From the NCBI RefSeq assembly GCF_900113315.1, contig NZ_FOZG01000002.1, positions 434,001 to 498,000 on the forward strand: a DNA stretch of 64,000 bases, written 5' to 3'. Source of the stretch: Sphingomonas jatrophae (GTDB lineage: Bacteria; Pseudomonadota; Alphaproteobacteria; Sphingomonadales; Sphingomonadaceae). Shown here piece after piece: positions 48,746 through 56,906 of this stretch. Numbering within the stretch: the first letter of the stretch is position 1; every line of letters starts with the position of its first letter. The position numbers and the translations under genes were made by a program. Below the pieces are notes generated by a model, which saw nothing but the letters and a program-made list of their open reading frames with translations, had not been told where the DNA came from and made no database searches.

Positions 48746-49626
48746 GCGCGCTCGGCCCCGATTTCGTCTGCATCGGCCCGAAACGCTCGGCGACGACGTG
48801 GCTGGCCGACCAGCTGAAGCTGCACCGCGACATCTGGCTGCCGCCGATCCAGGAGCTCGGCTACCTCGACGGCGGCTTCGCGCAGCACCGCGGCAAGGCG
48901 TATCTGGCGATGCGGTGGACGCCGTGGGAGATCGCCAAGCGCGTCATCCGCAACAAGGGGCCGGGCATAGGCGCCGACCGCGCCTTCCTGCGCACCGCCC
49001 GCGCACTGGTCGAGGCGCCGGGCTTCGACGCGCAGGGCTATGCCGCGCTGTTCGCGCCCGCCGGTCGCCGCCTGTCGGGCGACATCTCGCCCATGTACGC
49101 CTCGATGACGGTGGCCGAGATCGAGCGCGCCGCCCCCGTGCTGGCGCAGGCACGCGTGCTCCTGCTGGCGCGCGATCCGGTGCAGCGTTTCTGGTCCGAA
49201 CTGGCGATGCACGCGCGCAAGCGCAGCTTCGGTGCGGTGGATTACGGCTCGCTCGCCGTCGCGCGCAGCTTCTTCGATGAGCCGGCGCGCCGCCGCCAGC
49301 ATCTGCTGAGCGACATCACCGCGCGCTGGCGCGAAGGCATCGGCGCCGAGCGGCTGGGCATCCTGTTCTTCGACGACATCGTCGCCGATCCCGCCGGATC
49401 GCTGCGCCGGATCGTCGCGGAGATCGGGGCCGACTGGTGCAAGCGACTGCCGGGCCTCGACCCCGGGCACAATCGCAAGCGGGACGCAGCACCCCTCACC
49501 GTCGCCCCCGAGGTGCGGCGCGCGGTCGCAGGCTGGTTCGCCGACGAGCTCGATCGCTGCGCCGACCTGTTCGGCGCGCACGGGGCGGCATGGCGCGCGC
49601 GGCACGCCGGACAGGTGGAGCGATGA
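48742..49626 (+). CDS. PAPS-dependent sulfotransferase
   Basis: A 294-residue sulfotransferase-fold protein. The 5'-phosphosulfate-binding loop is FVCIGPKRSATTWLADQL with the conserved Lys and Thr, and the 3'-phosphate motif is LLARDPVQRFWSELAMHARK. Such enzymes transfer sulfate from PAPS to sugar hydroxyls, implying a sulfated glycan. No PAPS synthesis genes are in the window. It is coupled to the glycosyltransferase upstream and the FkbM gene downstream by 4-bp overlaps. Confidence 0.82.
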   Translation: MSALGPDFVCIGPKRSATTWLADQLKLHRDIWLPPIQELGYLDGGFAQHRGKAYLAMRWTPWEIAKRVIRNKGPGIGADRAFLRTARALVEAPGFDAQGYAALFAPAGRRLSGDISPMYASMTVAEIERAAPVLAQARVLLLARDPVQRFWSELAMHARKRSFGAVDYGSLAVARSFFDEPARRRQHLLSDITARWREGIGAERLGILFFDDIVADPAGSLRRIVAEIGADWCKRLPGLDPGHNRKRDAAPLTVAPEVRRAVAGWFADELDRCADLFGAHGAAWRARHAGQVER

Positions 49627-50321
49627 TCACGCGCAAACGGCTGGCCCATGCCCTGCGCAAGCGCTGGCGCAAGTTGACCGAGCCGCGGCGCGGCGACGAC
49701 GTGCTGGTCGATCTGTCGCGGTTGGTGAAGCCGGCGATGATCTTCGATGTCGGCGCGAATATCGGCCAGTCCTCACAGAAGTTCGCGCGCCGCTTTCCAT
49801 CCGCCGCGATCCACTGCTTCGAGCCCTCCGCGGCGAGCGCCCAGCGCATCCGCGAGCGGAAGCTGCGCGGGGTCGAGGTCCACGCGCTGGCGCTGGGCAG
49901 CGAGGCGGGCACCGCCACGCTGACGCTCGGCGCCGATCCGGCCACTTTCCGCATCGCGGACGGCGGCGACGAGGCGGTGGCCGTCGACACGATCGATGCC
50001 TTCTGCGCCACGCGATCCATCCAGCGGATCGATTTCGTCAAGATCGACACGGAAGGCCATGATCTCGAGGTGCTGAAGGGCGCGGCCGGGATGCTCGCCG
50101 CGCACCGCATCGCCGCGGTGCAGGTGGAAGCGGGCATGAACCCCGAGAACAAGCTGCACGTGCCGTTCGAGGCGCTGAAGGCCTATCTCGAGGGCCATGG
50201 CTATCGCCTGTTCGGCTTCTACGATCAGGCCAGCGAATGGCCGACGCGCCAGCCGCATCTGCGCCGCGCCAATCCGCTGTTCGTCAGCCCCGAGCTGTTC
50301 GCGCGGCCGGCGGCCCGCTGA
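49623..50321 (+). CDS. FkbM-family SAM-dependent methyltransferase
   Basis: A 232-residue class I methyltransferase. The SAM loop is MIFDVGANIGQSSQKFA, then AIHCFEPSAAS and the FkbM motif DFVKIDTEGHDLEVLKGA. Members methylate sugar hydroxyls, giving O-methylated sugars in polysaccharides. It is coupled to the sulfotransferase by a 4-bp overlap, so both probably decorate the same repeat unit. Confidence 0.87.
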   Translation: MITRKRLAHALRKRWRKLTEPRRGDDVLVDLSRLVKPAMIFDVGANIGQSSQKFARRFPSAAIHCFEPSAASAQRIRERKLRGVEVHALALGSEAGTATLTLGADPATFRIADGGDEAVAVDTIDAFCATRSIQRIDFVKIDTEGHDLEVLKGAAGMLAAHRIAAVQVEAGMNPENKLHVPFEALKAYLEGHGYRLFGFYDQASEWPTRQPHLRRANPLFVSPELFARPAAR

Positions 50322-50373
50322 GTTGATGATGCGGCGTGCCGATCCTAGGCTTTGCCGGCGGGGGGAAGGCACG

Positions 50374-52308
50374 ATGGCGATGGCTGCGGGGGCTGCGGCC
50401 ACACCGGCGTTCAGGGCGGACATCCAGGCGCTGCGCGGCGTCGCGGTGCTGCTCGTCCTTCTTTATCATACCGGCCTGGGCTGGGCGCCGCAGGGTTATC
50501 TCGGCGTCGACATGTTCTTCGTCGTCTCGGGCTTCCTGATCACCCGCATCGTCGCCCGGGATGTGGATGCCGGGCGCTTCACCTTTCGCGGCTTCTGGTT
50601 CCACCGTGCGCGGCGCATCCTGCCCGCCGCCTACGCCACGCTGCTGCTCACCGTCGTCGCAGCGGCCTTCCTGCTCACCACCGGCCAGCTCGTCGAGTTC
50701 CGCGATCAGGTGATCGGATCGGTGCTGTTCGTCGCCAACGTGACGCTGTGGCAGCAGACCGGCTACTTCGCGCGCGAGGCGTGGCAGACGCCGCTGCTGC
50801 ACCTCTGGTCGCTGGCGATCGAGGAGCAATATTATCTGCTGCTGCCGCTTGCCGTGACGCTGCTGCGCGGGCGCGTGCGGATCATCGGCATCGCGCTGGC
50901 AACACTCGGATCGCTCGCGCTGTGCGCGCTGCTGGTGCAACGCAATCCGGCCGCCACCTTCTTCCTGCTGCCGACCCGCGCGTGGGAGCTGGGCATCGGC
51001 TCGCTCGGCGCGTTCGCGGCGGGCCATCCGCAGGCGCGCCGGCTTGCGGGCCTGCTGCTGTGGCCCGCGCTGGCGACATTGCTGGTGGTGCCGCTCATCC
51101 GCTCGGGCCTGCCGCATCCGGGGCCCGCCGCGCTGGCCGTCTGCCTCGCCACGCTCGCCATCATCCTCGCCGATTCCGCCGCGCTGAACCGCACGCCGCT
51201 GCTGCAGCCGTTGGTTCAGGTGGGCGACTTCTCCTACTCGCTCTACCTCGTCCATTGGCCGATCTTCGCCTTCGCCCGCATCATGTTCATGGAGCGGGAG
51301 CTGCCGACGCCCGTGATCGCGCTGGCAGTCGCGGCGTCCCTCGGGCTCGGCTATGCGCTGTTCCGGCTGGTGGAGACGCCGCTTCGCGCCCTGCCCCGCG
51401 CGGCCGCGCCGCGGCTGGCCGGCGGGCTTGTCGTGGCAGCGGCGGTGCTGGTGGCGGTGCCGGTCGGCCTTGTCGCGGTGCGCGGCAATGCCGATGCGCG
51501 GCTGCTGGTCGAGACGGAGGGGTTCAAGGGGTGCCTGCTGCGCCGCGGATCGGGCCTCGCCACCGGTTGCGCCCAGTCTCCCGCGCCCGAAATCCTGGTG
51601 TGGGGCGATTCCTATGGCGGCCACATCATCCCCGGGCTGGATGCGACGACGACGCGCCCGATCGAGCAGCAGACGCGCGCGATGTGCGGGCCGCTGGCGG
51701 GTGTGACCGAGCGGGGCGGCCTGGCGGAGCGCGGCAAGGCGCGCAGCTGCCTGACCTGGAACAACGCGGCGCTGACCGCGATCGGCCAGCGGCCGAGCGT
51801 GCAGGTGGTGGTGCTCGCCTCCCGCTGGGATCGCTTCCTCAACCCGGAGGCGGCGCTCGTGTCTCCCAAGGGCGCGCTCGACGTGCCGGCGGATGGCCGG
51901 GCGAGCGCCGTTCGTGATGCGATCCTCACCACCGCCACCCGGCTTCGCGCGCTCGGCAAGCGCGTGATCGTCATCGCCGCGCCGCCGACGTCGCGCTTCG
52001 ACCAGGGCCTCTGCTGGGAGCGGCGGCACCAGAACAAGCCGACACTTGGCCCCTTTGCGGATTGCCGCCTGCGCCCCGACCTGCGCGCGCCGCTGGAAGC
52101 GCCCACCAACGCGATGCTGGCGCAGGTCGAGCGCGCCGGCACACCGGTCGTGTTCCTGGAACGTGGCATGTGCCCCGGCGGCGCCTGCGTCGGCACGCTG
52201 GATGGTCGCCCGCTCTATCGCGATGCCGGCCATCTGACGGTGCCGGGCTCGATCTTCGCAGGCCGCGCGAACGATCTCGGCCGGCAGGTGTGGGAGCGGG
52301 CGCGTTGA
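50374..52308 (+). CDS. OafA-type acyltransferase with C-terminal SGNH domain (1)
   Basis: A 644-residue membrane O-acyltransferase. The acyltransferase-3 part (about 1-370, ten or so TM helices) starts ADIQALRGVAVLLVLLYHTG, with YLGVDMFFVVSGFLI and HLWSLAIEEQYYLLLP. A periplasmic SGNH hydrolase-like domain follows, with VWGDSYGGH (about 409) and DAGHLTVPGS (about 617) as catalytic serine and Asp-His. The ATG at 50374 has GGGGGAAGG just upstream; in-frame ATGs at 50326/50329 would extend it to the end of fkbM. Confidence 0.88.
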   Translation: MAMAAGAAATPAFRADIQALRGVAVLLVLLYHTGLGWAPQGYLGVDMFFVVSGFLITRIVARDVDAGRFTFRGFWFHRARRILPAAYATLLLTVVAAAFLLTTGQLVEFRDQVIGSVLFVANVTLWQQTGYFAREAWQTPLLHLWSLAIEEQYYLLLPLAVTLLRGRVRIIGIALATLGSLALCALLVQRNPAATFFLLPTRAWELGIGSLGAFAAGHPQARRLAGLLLWPALATLLVVPLIRSGLPHPGPAALAVCLATLAIILADSAALNRTPLLQPLVQVGDFSYSLYLVHWPIFAFARIMFMERELPTPVIALAVAASLGLGYALFRLVETPLRALPRAAAPRLAGGLVVAAAVLVAVPVGLVAVRGNADARLLVETEGFKGCLLRRGSGLATGCAQSPAPEILVWGDSYGGHIIPGLDATTTRPIEQQTRAMCGPLAGVTERGGLAERGKARSCLTWNNAALTAIGQRPSVQVVVLASRWDRFLNPEAALVSPKGALDVPADGRASAVRDAILTTATRLRALGKRVIVIAAPPTSRFDQGLCWERRHQNKPTLGPFADCRLRPDLRAPLEAPTNAMLAQVERAGTPVVFLERGMCPGGACVGTLDGRPLYRDAGHLTVPGSIFAGRANDLGRQVWERAR

Positions 52309-52379
52309 GCGAGGCGGCGGCGGGAGCGGTCAAGGCGCCTCAGACCGGCGGATGGGCCTGCTCGAGGGGGCACAAGGGC

Positions 52380-54272
52380 ATGGAGGGCGCGGCGCGGCGG
52401 CTGCCCGTGATCGACGGGCTGCGCGCCTTTGCGGTGATCGCAGTCGTGCTGTTCCACGGCTTTCCGGGGATCGTGCGCGGTGGCTATATCGGCGTCGACG
52501 TCTTCTTCGTGATTTCCGGCTTCGTCATCGCGCTCCGCTATCTCCAGCCGATGGTGGCGGGGGAGATCGGCTTCGCCACCTTCTTCGCGCGGCGCATCCG
52601 CCGGCTGGTGCCGGCTTATTTCGCCATGCTGGTGGCTGCCACGCTGGTCGCCGCATGGGTGATGGCGCCGCGCGATCTGGTCAATTACGGCGCCAGCCTG
52701 CTCGGCCAGGCGCTCTATGCGCAGAACATCGTCTTCTGGGTGCAGGGCGATTATTTCGACGCTGCGCTCCGCAAGCCGCTGCTGCACACCTGGTCGCTGG
52801 GCGTGGAGGAGCAATTCTACCTATGCTTCCCGCTGCTGGTGATCGCGCTGCGGCGTTGGCCGCGACTGGCGGCGCTCGCCTGCATCCTCGTCGGGTTGCT
52901 GGCGCTTGGGCTTGGCGCCTATGTCGAGCGGATCAGCCCCAAGACCAGCTTCTACTGGCTGCCGTTCCGCACGTGGGAGTTCCTCGCCGGGATCGCCGTG
53001 GCACAGCTCTACACCCGCGGTGTCGCAGCCCGGATGCCGGCAGCGGTGGCGAGCCTCGGGGGCGTGCTGGCGATCGTCGGCCTGTTCGCGGCCGCCCTGC
53101 TGTTCGATGACGACACTGCCAGCATCCTGACGCAGGGCCTGCTCGCCGTCACTGCGACCGCGATCTTGTGCCTCGTGCAGGAGCGAATGGCCGACGCGGT
53201 GCGGGCCTGCTTCACCAATGCGGGGGCGCAGCATTTCGGACGCATCTCCTACAGCTGGTATCTGTGGCACTGGCCGCCGCTCGCCTTCGCCTTCCTGCTG
53301 TTCGGCCGGCCGGCGGCAGGGTGGGAAGCGGTGGCGCTGACGCTGCTCGGTTACGGCCTTGGCCTGTTGTCGTGGCGGCTGTTCGAGCGCGGCGCATCGC
53401 ACGCGGCGTGGCTTGCGCGCCGGCGGCGGGCGGCCCTGCTACTGCTCGGCTTCCTGCTCTTCTCGGGCCTTGCCGGCTCTGCGCTCGTGGCAAGCCAGGG
53501 GTTGCTCCAGCGCTACCCGGCCGACGTCCAGCCGCTGCTCCGTGCGCAGATGGACCGGCCGGACGGGCGCTGCACCTTCGCTTCCCGGCTGCGTGAGTGG
53601 CGCGGACAGACCTGCCTCGTCAACGACGTCACCGGACCGGGTGGCATCCTGTTCATCGGCGATTCGCATGTCGAGATGCAGAAAGCCGCGCTCGCCCGGC
53701 TCGGCCGGCAGGCGGGCGTGCCCGTCTACATCACCAAGCAGAATTGCCGCATCGTCGATTACGGCGTGGATCGGAACTGCCGCTGGCCGGTGTGGAAAAG
53801 CGTTGCACGCGATATCCGCCGGCACCGCATCGCGCATGTCGTGGCAATCGCATTGTGGCCGGAGCCGTTCGATCGCGCCGCCTTCGATGCCGCAGTGGTG
53901 CGCCTGCTGACCACCGGTGCGCAGGTGACGCTTGAACGACCGACCCCGCACGCCGATCGCCTCGCGCCCGATCACTATCTGTCGCAGCCCGGCGCGTGGG
54001 GCGAGCGCAGCCGCTATCCGACGGCCGAACATGTGCGCCGCACGCAGGACGTGACTGCGGCGATGGCGGACTGGGCGGCACGCGACCCGCGCATCCGCGT
54101 CATTGATCCGACACCCCTGCTCTGCCCCGATGCGCGCTGCCGCTTCGCGCTGGCGGGCCGTCCGCTCTACTCGGACACGCACCACCTGACTGCCGCGGGC
54201 GTGGCGGCGATCGAACCGATCTATGCGACGCTTTTCGCTGCGGCCAGGCAGGCGCGGGAGGCCAGGCGATGA
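52380..54272 (+). CDS. OafA-type acyltransferase with C-terminal SGNH domain (2)
   Basis: A 630-residue protein of the same architecture as its neighbour but divergent in sequence. The TM acyltransferase half starts IDGLRAFAVIAVVLFHGFPG, with YIGVDVFFVISGFVIALRY and LHTWSLGVEEQFYLCFP. The SGNH half has FIGDSHVEMQK (about 426) and DTHHLTAAG (about 599). ATG at 52380 is chosen; a TTG at 52305, overlapping the upstream stop, is an in-frame alternative. The pair suggests two acyl substitutions on the glycan. Confidence 0.88.
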   Translation: MEGAARRLPVIDGLRAFAVIAVVLFHGFPGIVRGGYIGVDVFFVISGFVIALRYLQPMVAGEIGFATFFARRIRRLVPAYFAMLVAATLVAAWVMAPRDLVNYGASLLGQALYAQNIVFWVQGDYFDAALRKPLLHTWSLGVEEQFYLCFPLLVIALRRWPRLAALACILVGLLALGLGAYVERISPKTSFYWLPFRTWEFLAGIAVAQLYTRGVAARMPAAVASLGGVLAIVGLFAAALLFDDDTASILTQGLLAVTATAILCLVQERMADAVRACFTNAGAQHFGRISYSWYLWHWPPLAFAFLLFGRPAAGWEAVALTLLGYGLGLLSWRLFERGASHAAWLARRRRAALLLLGFLLFSGLAGSALVASQGLLQRYPADVQPLLRAQMDRPDGRCTFASRLREWRGQTCLVNDVTGPGGILFIGDSHVEMQKAALARLGRQAGVPVYITKQNCRIVDYGVDRNCRWPVWKSVARDIRRHRIAHVVAIALWPEPFDRAAFDAAVVRLLTTGAQVTLERPTPHADRLAPDHYLSQPGAWGERSRYPTAEHVRRTQDVTAAMADWAARDPRIRVIDPTPLLCPDARCRFALAGRPLYSDTHHLTAAGVAAIEPIYATLFAAARQAREARR

Positions 54273-55867
54273 ACGATGTCCGAGGCGCGAGCTTGGTGAC
54301 GCGCGTGGCGACGCCGCTGCTCATCCTCGCCATCGCGGCGGCGCTGATCGTCCCGGCGCTGCGCCTGCACGCGAACGGCCTGTGGGCGGACGAGCTGTTC
54401 ACCGCCTATTTCAGCGATCCGCGCGGAAGCTGGACCACCGCGCTGCTGCGCGCCGCGGAGGACGTGCATCCGCCGACCTATGCCATGCTGGTCCGCCTGC
54501 TCCGCCTGCTGACCGGCGGCGATGCGGCGAGCGTGGCGCGGGGCCTCGCCCTCGCCTGCTCGGCCGCCACGCTCGGCGTGCTGGCCTATGCGGTGCGGCG
54601 ACGGGTGCGCGGGCTCGCGCTCCTCGCCACGCTGGCGACGGCGGCGCTGTCCGGCCCCTTCCTGTCGGTCGTCACCGAGGCGCGCGCCTATGCGCTCGCC
54701 GCCTTGCTGGTGACGATCGACATCGCTTTGATCCTGCCTTTGCTCAAACGGCGCGCCCGCCCGCACGCACCGCTGGCGGTGCTGCTGATCGTCGGTGGGT
54801 TGGTGCACAGCTATCTTGCGCTGCTCGGGCTCGCGCTCGCTTTCTATCTGGCGGTGATCGCGCCGACATGGCGTAGCCGGATCGGCTGGGGCGTGGTGGC
54901 GCTGCTGGTCGTCATGGCGGCGCAGCTGGTGGCGCGCTGGCAGGCACCGCACGTCGTGGTGGACGTGAACGGCGTCTGGTTCAGCGCCTCGCCGCTGGCG
55001 CTTGCCGATTATGTTGCGCAGGGGCTGATCCTCTCGCTGCTGTCGCCGCTCGGCCTCGTGGTGCTGCTGCTCGCCGCACTGTGCGTGCCGTGGCGGGCGG
55101 TGGCGGCGCAGGCCGCGATACCGCGTGCGGCACTCGCCACGCCGGCCGGGCTGGCCTGCTGCGCGATCGCGCTCACCGTCGCGGGCGCCGCCGCCTATTC
55201 GGTGATCGTCCTGCCGATCCTCAGCCGGCGGCTGTTTCTCGTGCTCGCCCCCTTCTTCTGGCTGCTGGCGGCGGAGGTGTTCCGGATCGCGCTGGCGCGG
55301 CCCCGTCCGCTCGCCACCGCCGCCTTGCTCGCGGCGGCCTTGCTCGGCGCGCTGCGTGTCGTGGATGCGGGGCAGCAGGCGGTCGAGCCGTTCCGCGAGA
55401 GTGCGCAGGCGATCCGCGCCATTCCGGCCTGCGCGAGCGCGCCGATCGCGGTCGGCGGGCTGGAGCAGCCTTATGTCCGCGGCAGCGAGGCCGCCTTGTT
55501 CTACGGCTATTACAGTCCGGGCACCGACCGGCTCGTGCCGCTTTCCCGCCGCGCGCCGGTGGAGACGATCGCCGCCCGCGCGCTCGCCATCCATGGGGCG
55601 AGCGCCTGCCCGGTGCTGCTCTGGTCCGTCCACATGCTGCGGCGAGACAAGGTGGAGGAGATTGCCGCTTTGATGCGCCGCAGCCCGCGCCTGCCACGTG
55701 GCCATCAGGTGGTGGTGCAATCCTTCGCCCCGCCGCGCACCGTCGCGTTTCTGCCGCAGCTCGGCCGCCGCTCGGGACGGGCGAACGGCTTCCTCATCCG
55801 GCTGATGCCTCCAGCCGGGACTGTTCCGGGCGCGAAAGCGCTTCCCTCACCCCCACCGGCCGGTTAA
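54269..55867 (+). CDS. GT-C-like membrane glycosyltransferase (PMT/ArnT-like)
   Basis: A 532-residue polytopic protein with about 10-11 transmembrane segments. Near the N-terminus NGLWADELFTAYFS places the catalytic acidic pair of GT-C enzymes in the first periplasmic loop, and VVTEARAYALAALLV follows. A C-terminal soluble periplasmic domain (about 375-530) completes it. GT-C enzymes use lipid-linked sugar donors, so it would add a side sugar on the periplasmic face. It overlaps the SGNH acyltransferase by 4 bp. Confidence 0.72.
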   Translation: MNDVRGASLVTRVATPLLILAIAAALIVPALRLHANGLWADELFTAYFSDPRGSWTTALLRAAEDVHPPTYAMLVRLLRLLTGGDAASVARGLALACSAATLGVLAYAVRRRVRGLALLATLATAALSGPFLSVVTEARAYALAALLVTIDIALILPLLKRRARPHAPLAVLLIVGGLVHSYLALLGLALAFYLAVIAPTWRSRIGWGVVALLVVMAAQLVARWQAPHVVVDVNGVWFSASPLALADYVAQGLILSLLSPLGLVVLLLAALCVPWRAVAAQAAIPRAALATPAGLACCAIALTVAGAAAYSVIVLPILSRRLFLVLAPFFWLLAAEVFRIALARPRPLATAALLAAALLGALRVVDAGQQAVEPFRESAQAIRAIPACASAPIAVGGLEQPYVRGSEAALFYGYYSPGTDRLVPLSRRAPVETIAARALAIHGASACPVLLWSVHMLRRDKVEEIAALMRRSPRLPRGHQVVVQSFAPPRTVAFLPQLGRRSGRANGFLIRLMPPAGTVPGAKALPSPPPAG

Positions 55868-55874
55868 CCGGCCG
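55857..55874. promoter_or_regulatory. Perfect 18-bp palindrome at the end of the GT-C gene
   Basis: CGGCCGGTTAACCGGCCG is a perfect palindrome that contains the TAA stop of the upstream gene and ends 28 bp before the epimerase start. With no loop it would make a poor terminator hairpin but could be a protein-binding site. It is a candidate operator for the nucleotide-sugar gene pair. Confidence 0.35.
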
Positions 55875-55888
55875 TCGGGGCAAAGCGG

Positions 55889-55906
55889 ATGACACAACAG
55901 CCATGA
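55889..55906 (+). CDS. Possible 5-codon coupling ORF before the epimerase
   Basis: ATG at 55889, eight bases after a GGGG, opens MTQQP and its TGA overlaps the epimerase ATG at 55903. It is very short and may be coincidental; it is listed as one of the recurrent bridging mini-ORFs. Confidence 0.15.
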   Translation: MTQQP

Positions 55907-56898
55907 CGACGCTTATCACCGGGGTTGCCGGCTTCATCGGCATGCAGACCGCCGAGCGGATGCTGGCGCGCGGCGACACCGTGATCGGCATCGACGTCGT
56001 CAACGATTATTACTCGCCCCAGCTGAAGGAGGATCGCATCGCGCACCTCCAGCGGCACGGGGATCGCTTCACCCTGCTGCGCGTCGATTTCGCCGACATG
56101 GCCGCGCTCGACGAGGCGCTGAAGCCGCACGCGTTCGAGCGCATCATCCACCTGGGGGCGCAGGCGGGCGTGCGCTACTCGATCGAGAATCCGCACGCCT
56201 ACGTCCAGTCGAACCTGGTCGGGCATCTCAACATGCTGGAGGTGGCGCGTCACCGCCGGGTCGAGCACCTCGTCTACGCGTCCAGCTCGTCCGTTTATGG
56301 CGGCAACACCACCCTGCCCTTCCGGGTCGAGGATCGCGTCGATCATCCGCTCTCGCTCTATGCCGCCACCAAGAAGGCGGACGAGCTGATGAGCGAGACC
56401 TATTCGCACCTTTACCGCCTGCCGCAGACGGGCTTGCGCTTCTTCACCGTCTACGGCCCGTGGGGCCGGCCCGACATGGCGATGTGGATCTTCACCAAGG
56501 CGATCCTCGCGGGCGAGACGCTGCCCGTCTATGGCGAGGGCCAGATGGAGCGGGACTTCACTTATATCGACGACATCGTCACGGGCGTCGTCGCCAGCCA
56601 TGACAATCCGCCGCCTGACGACGGCGAGGAGAAAGCGGGCGGCAGCCACTCGCCCCACCGTCTCTACAATATCGGCAACAACAACAGCGAGCAGCTGAGC
56701 CGCATGATCGGCCTGATCGAGCAGGCGTGCGGGCGCGAGGCGGTGAAGACCTATCTGCCGATGCAGCCGGGGGACGTGCGCGCCACCTATGCCGACATCT
56801 CGGCGATCCAGCGCGATCTCGGTTTCGCGCCGACGACGCCGATCGACAAGGGCGTGCCCGCCTTCGTCGACTGGTACCGCGCCTACCACAAGCTCTGA
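55903..56898 (+). CDS. UDP-glucuronate 4-epimerase family protein
   Basis: A 331-residue extended SDR. The NAD loop is TTLITGVAGFIGMQTAERML, followed by GIDVVNDYYSPQLKEDRI, the stretch characteristic of UDP-GlcA 4-epimerases (Gla/LspL/CapI). The catalytic SSSSVYGGN and YAATKKADE are present. It should interconvert UDP-glucuronate and UDP-galacturonate. It precedes the dehydrogenase by eight bases, so both supply uronic-acid donors. Confidence 0.87.
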   Translation: MTTLITGVAGFIGMQTAERMLARGDTVIGIDVVNDYYSPQLKEDRIAHLQRHGDRFTLLRVDFADMAALDEALKPHAFERIIHLGAQAGVRYSIENPHAYVQSNLVGHLNMLEVARHRRVEHLVYASSSSVYGGNTTLPFRVEDRVDHPLSLYAATKKADELMSETYSHLYRLPQTGLRFFTVYGPWGRPDMAMWIFTKAILAGETLPVYGEGQMERDFTYIDDIVTGVVASHDNPPPDDGEEKAGGSHSPHRLYNIGNNNSEQLSRMIGLIEQACGREAVKTYLPMQPGDVRATYADISAIQRDLGFAPTTPIDKGVPAFVDWYRAYHKL

Positions 56899-56906
56899 CC
56901 CGGACG

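Noticed and set aside
50284-52233. A 649-codon minus-strand frame opposite the first OafA-type acyltransferase
   Set aside because: The plus-strand protein has conserved acyltransferase and SGNH motifs; the antisense frame is a shadow.
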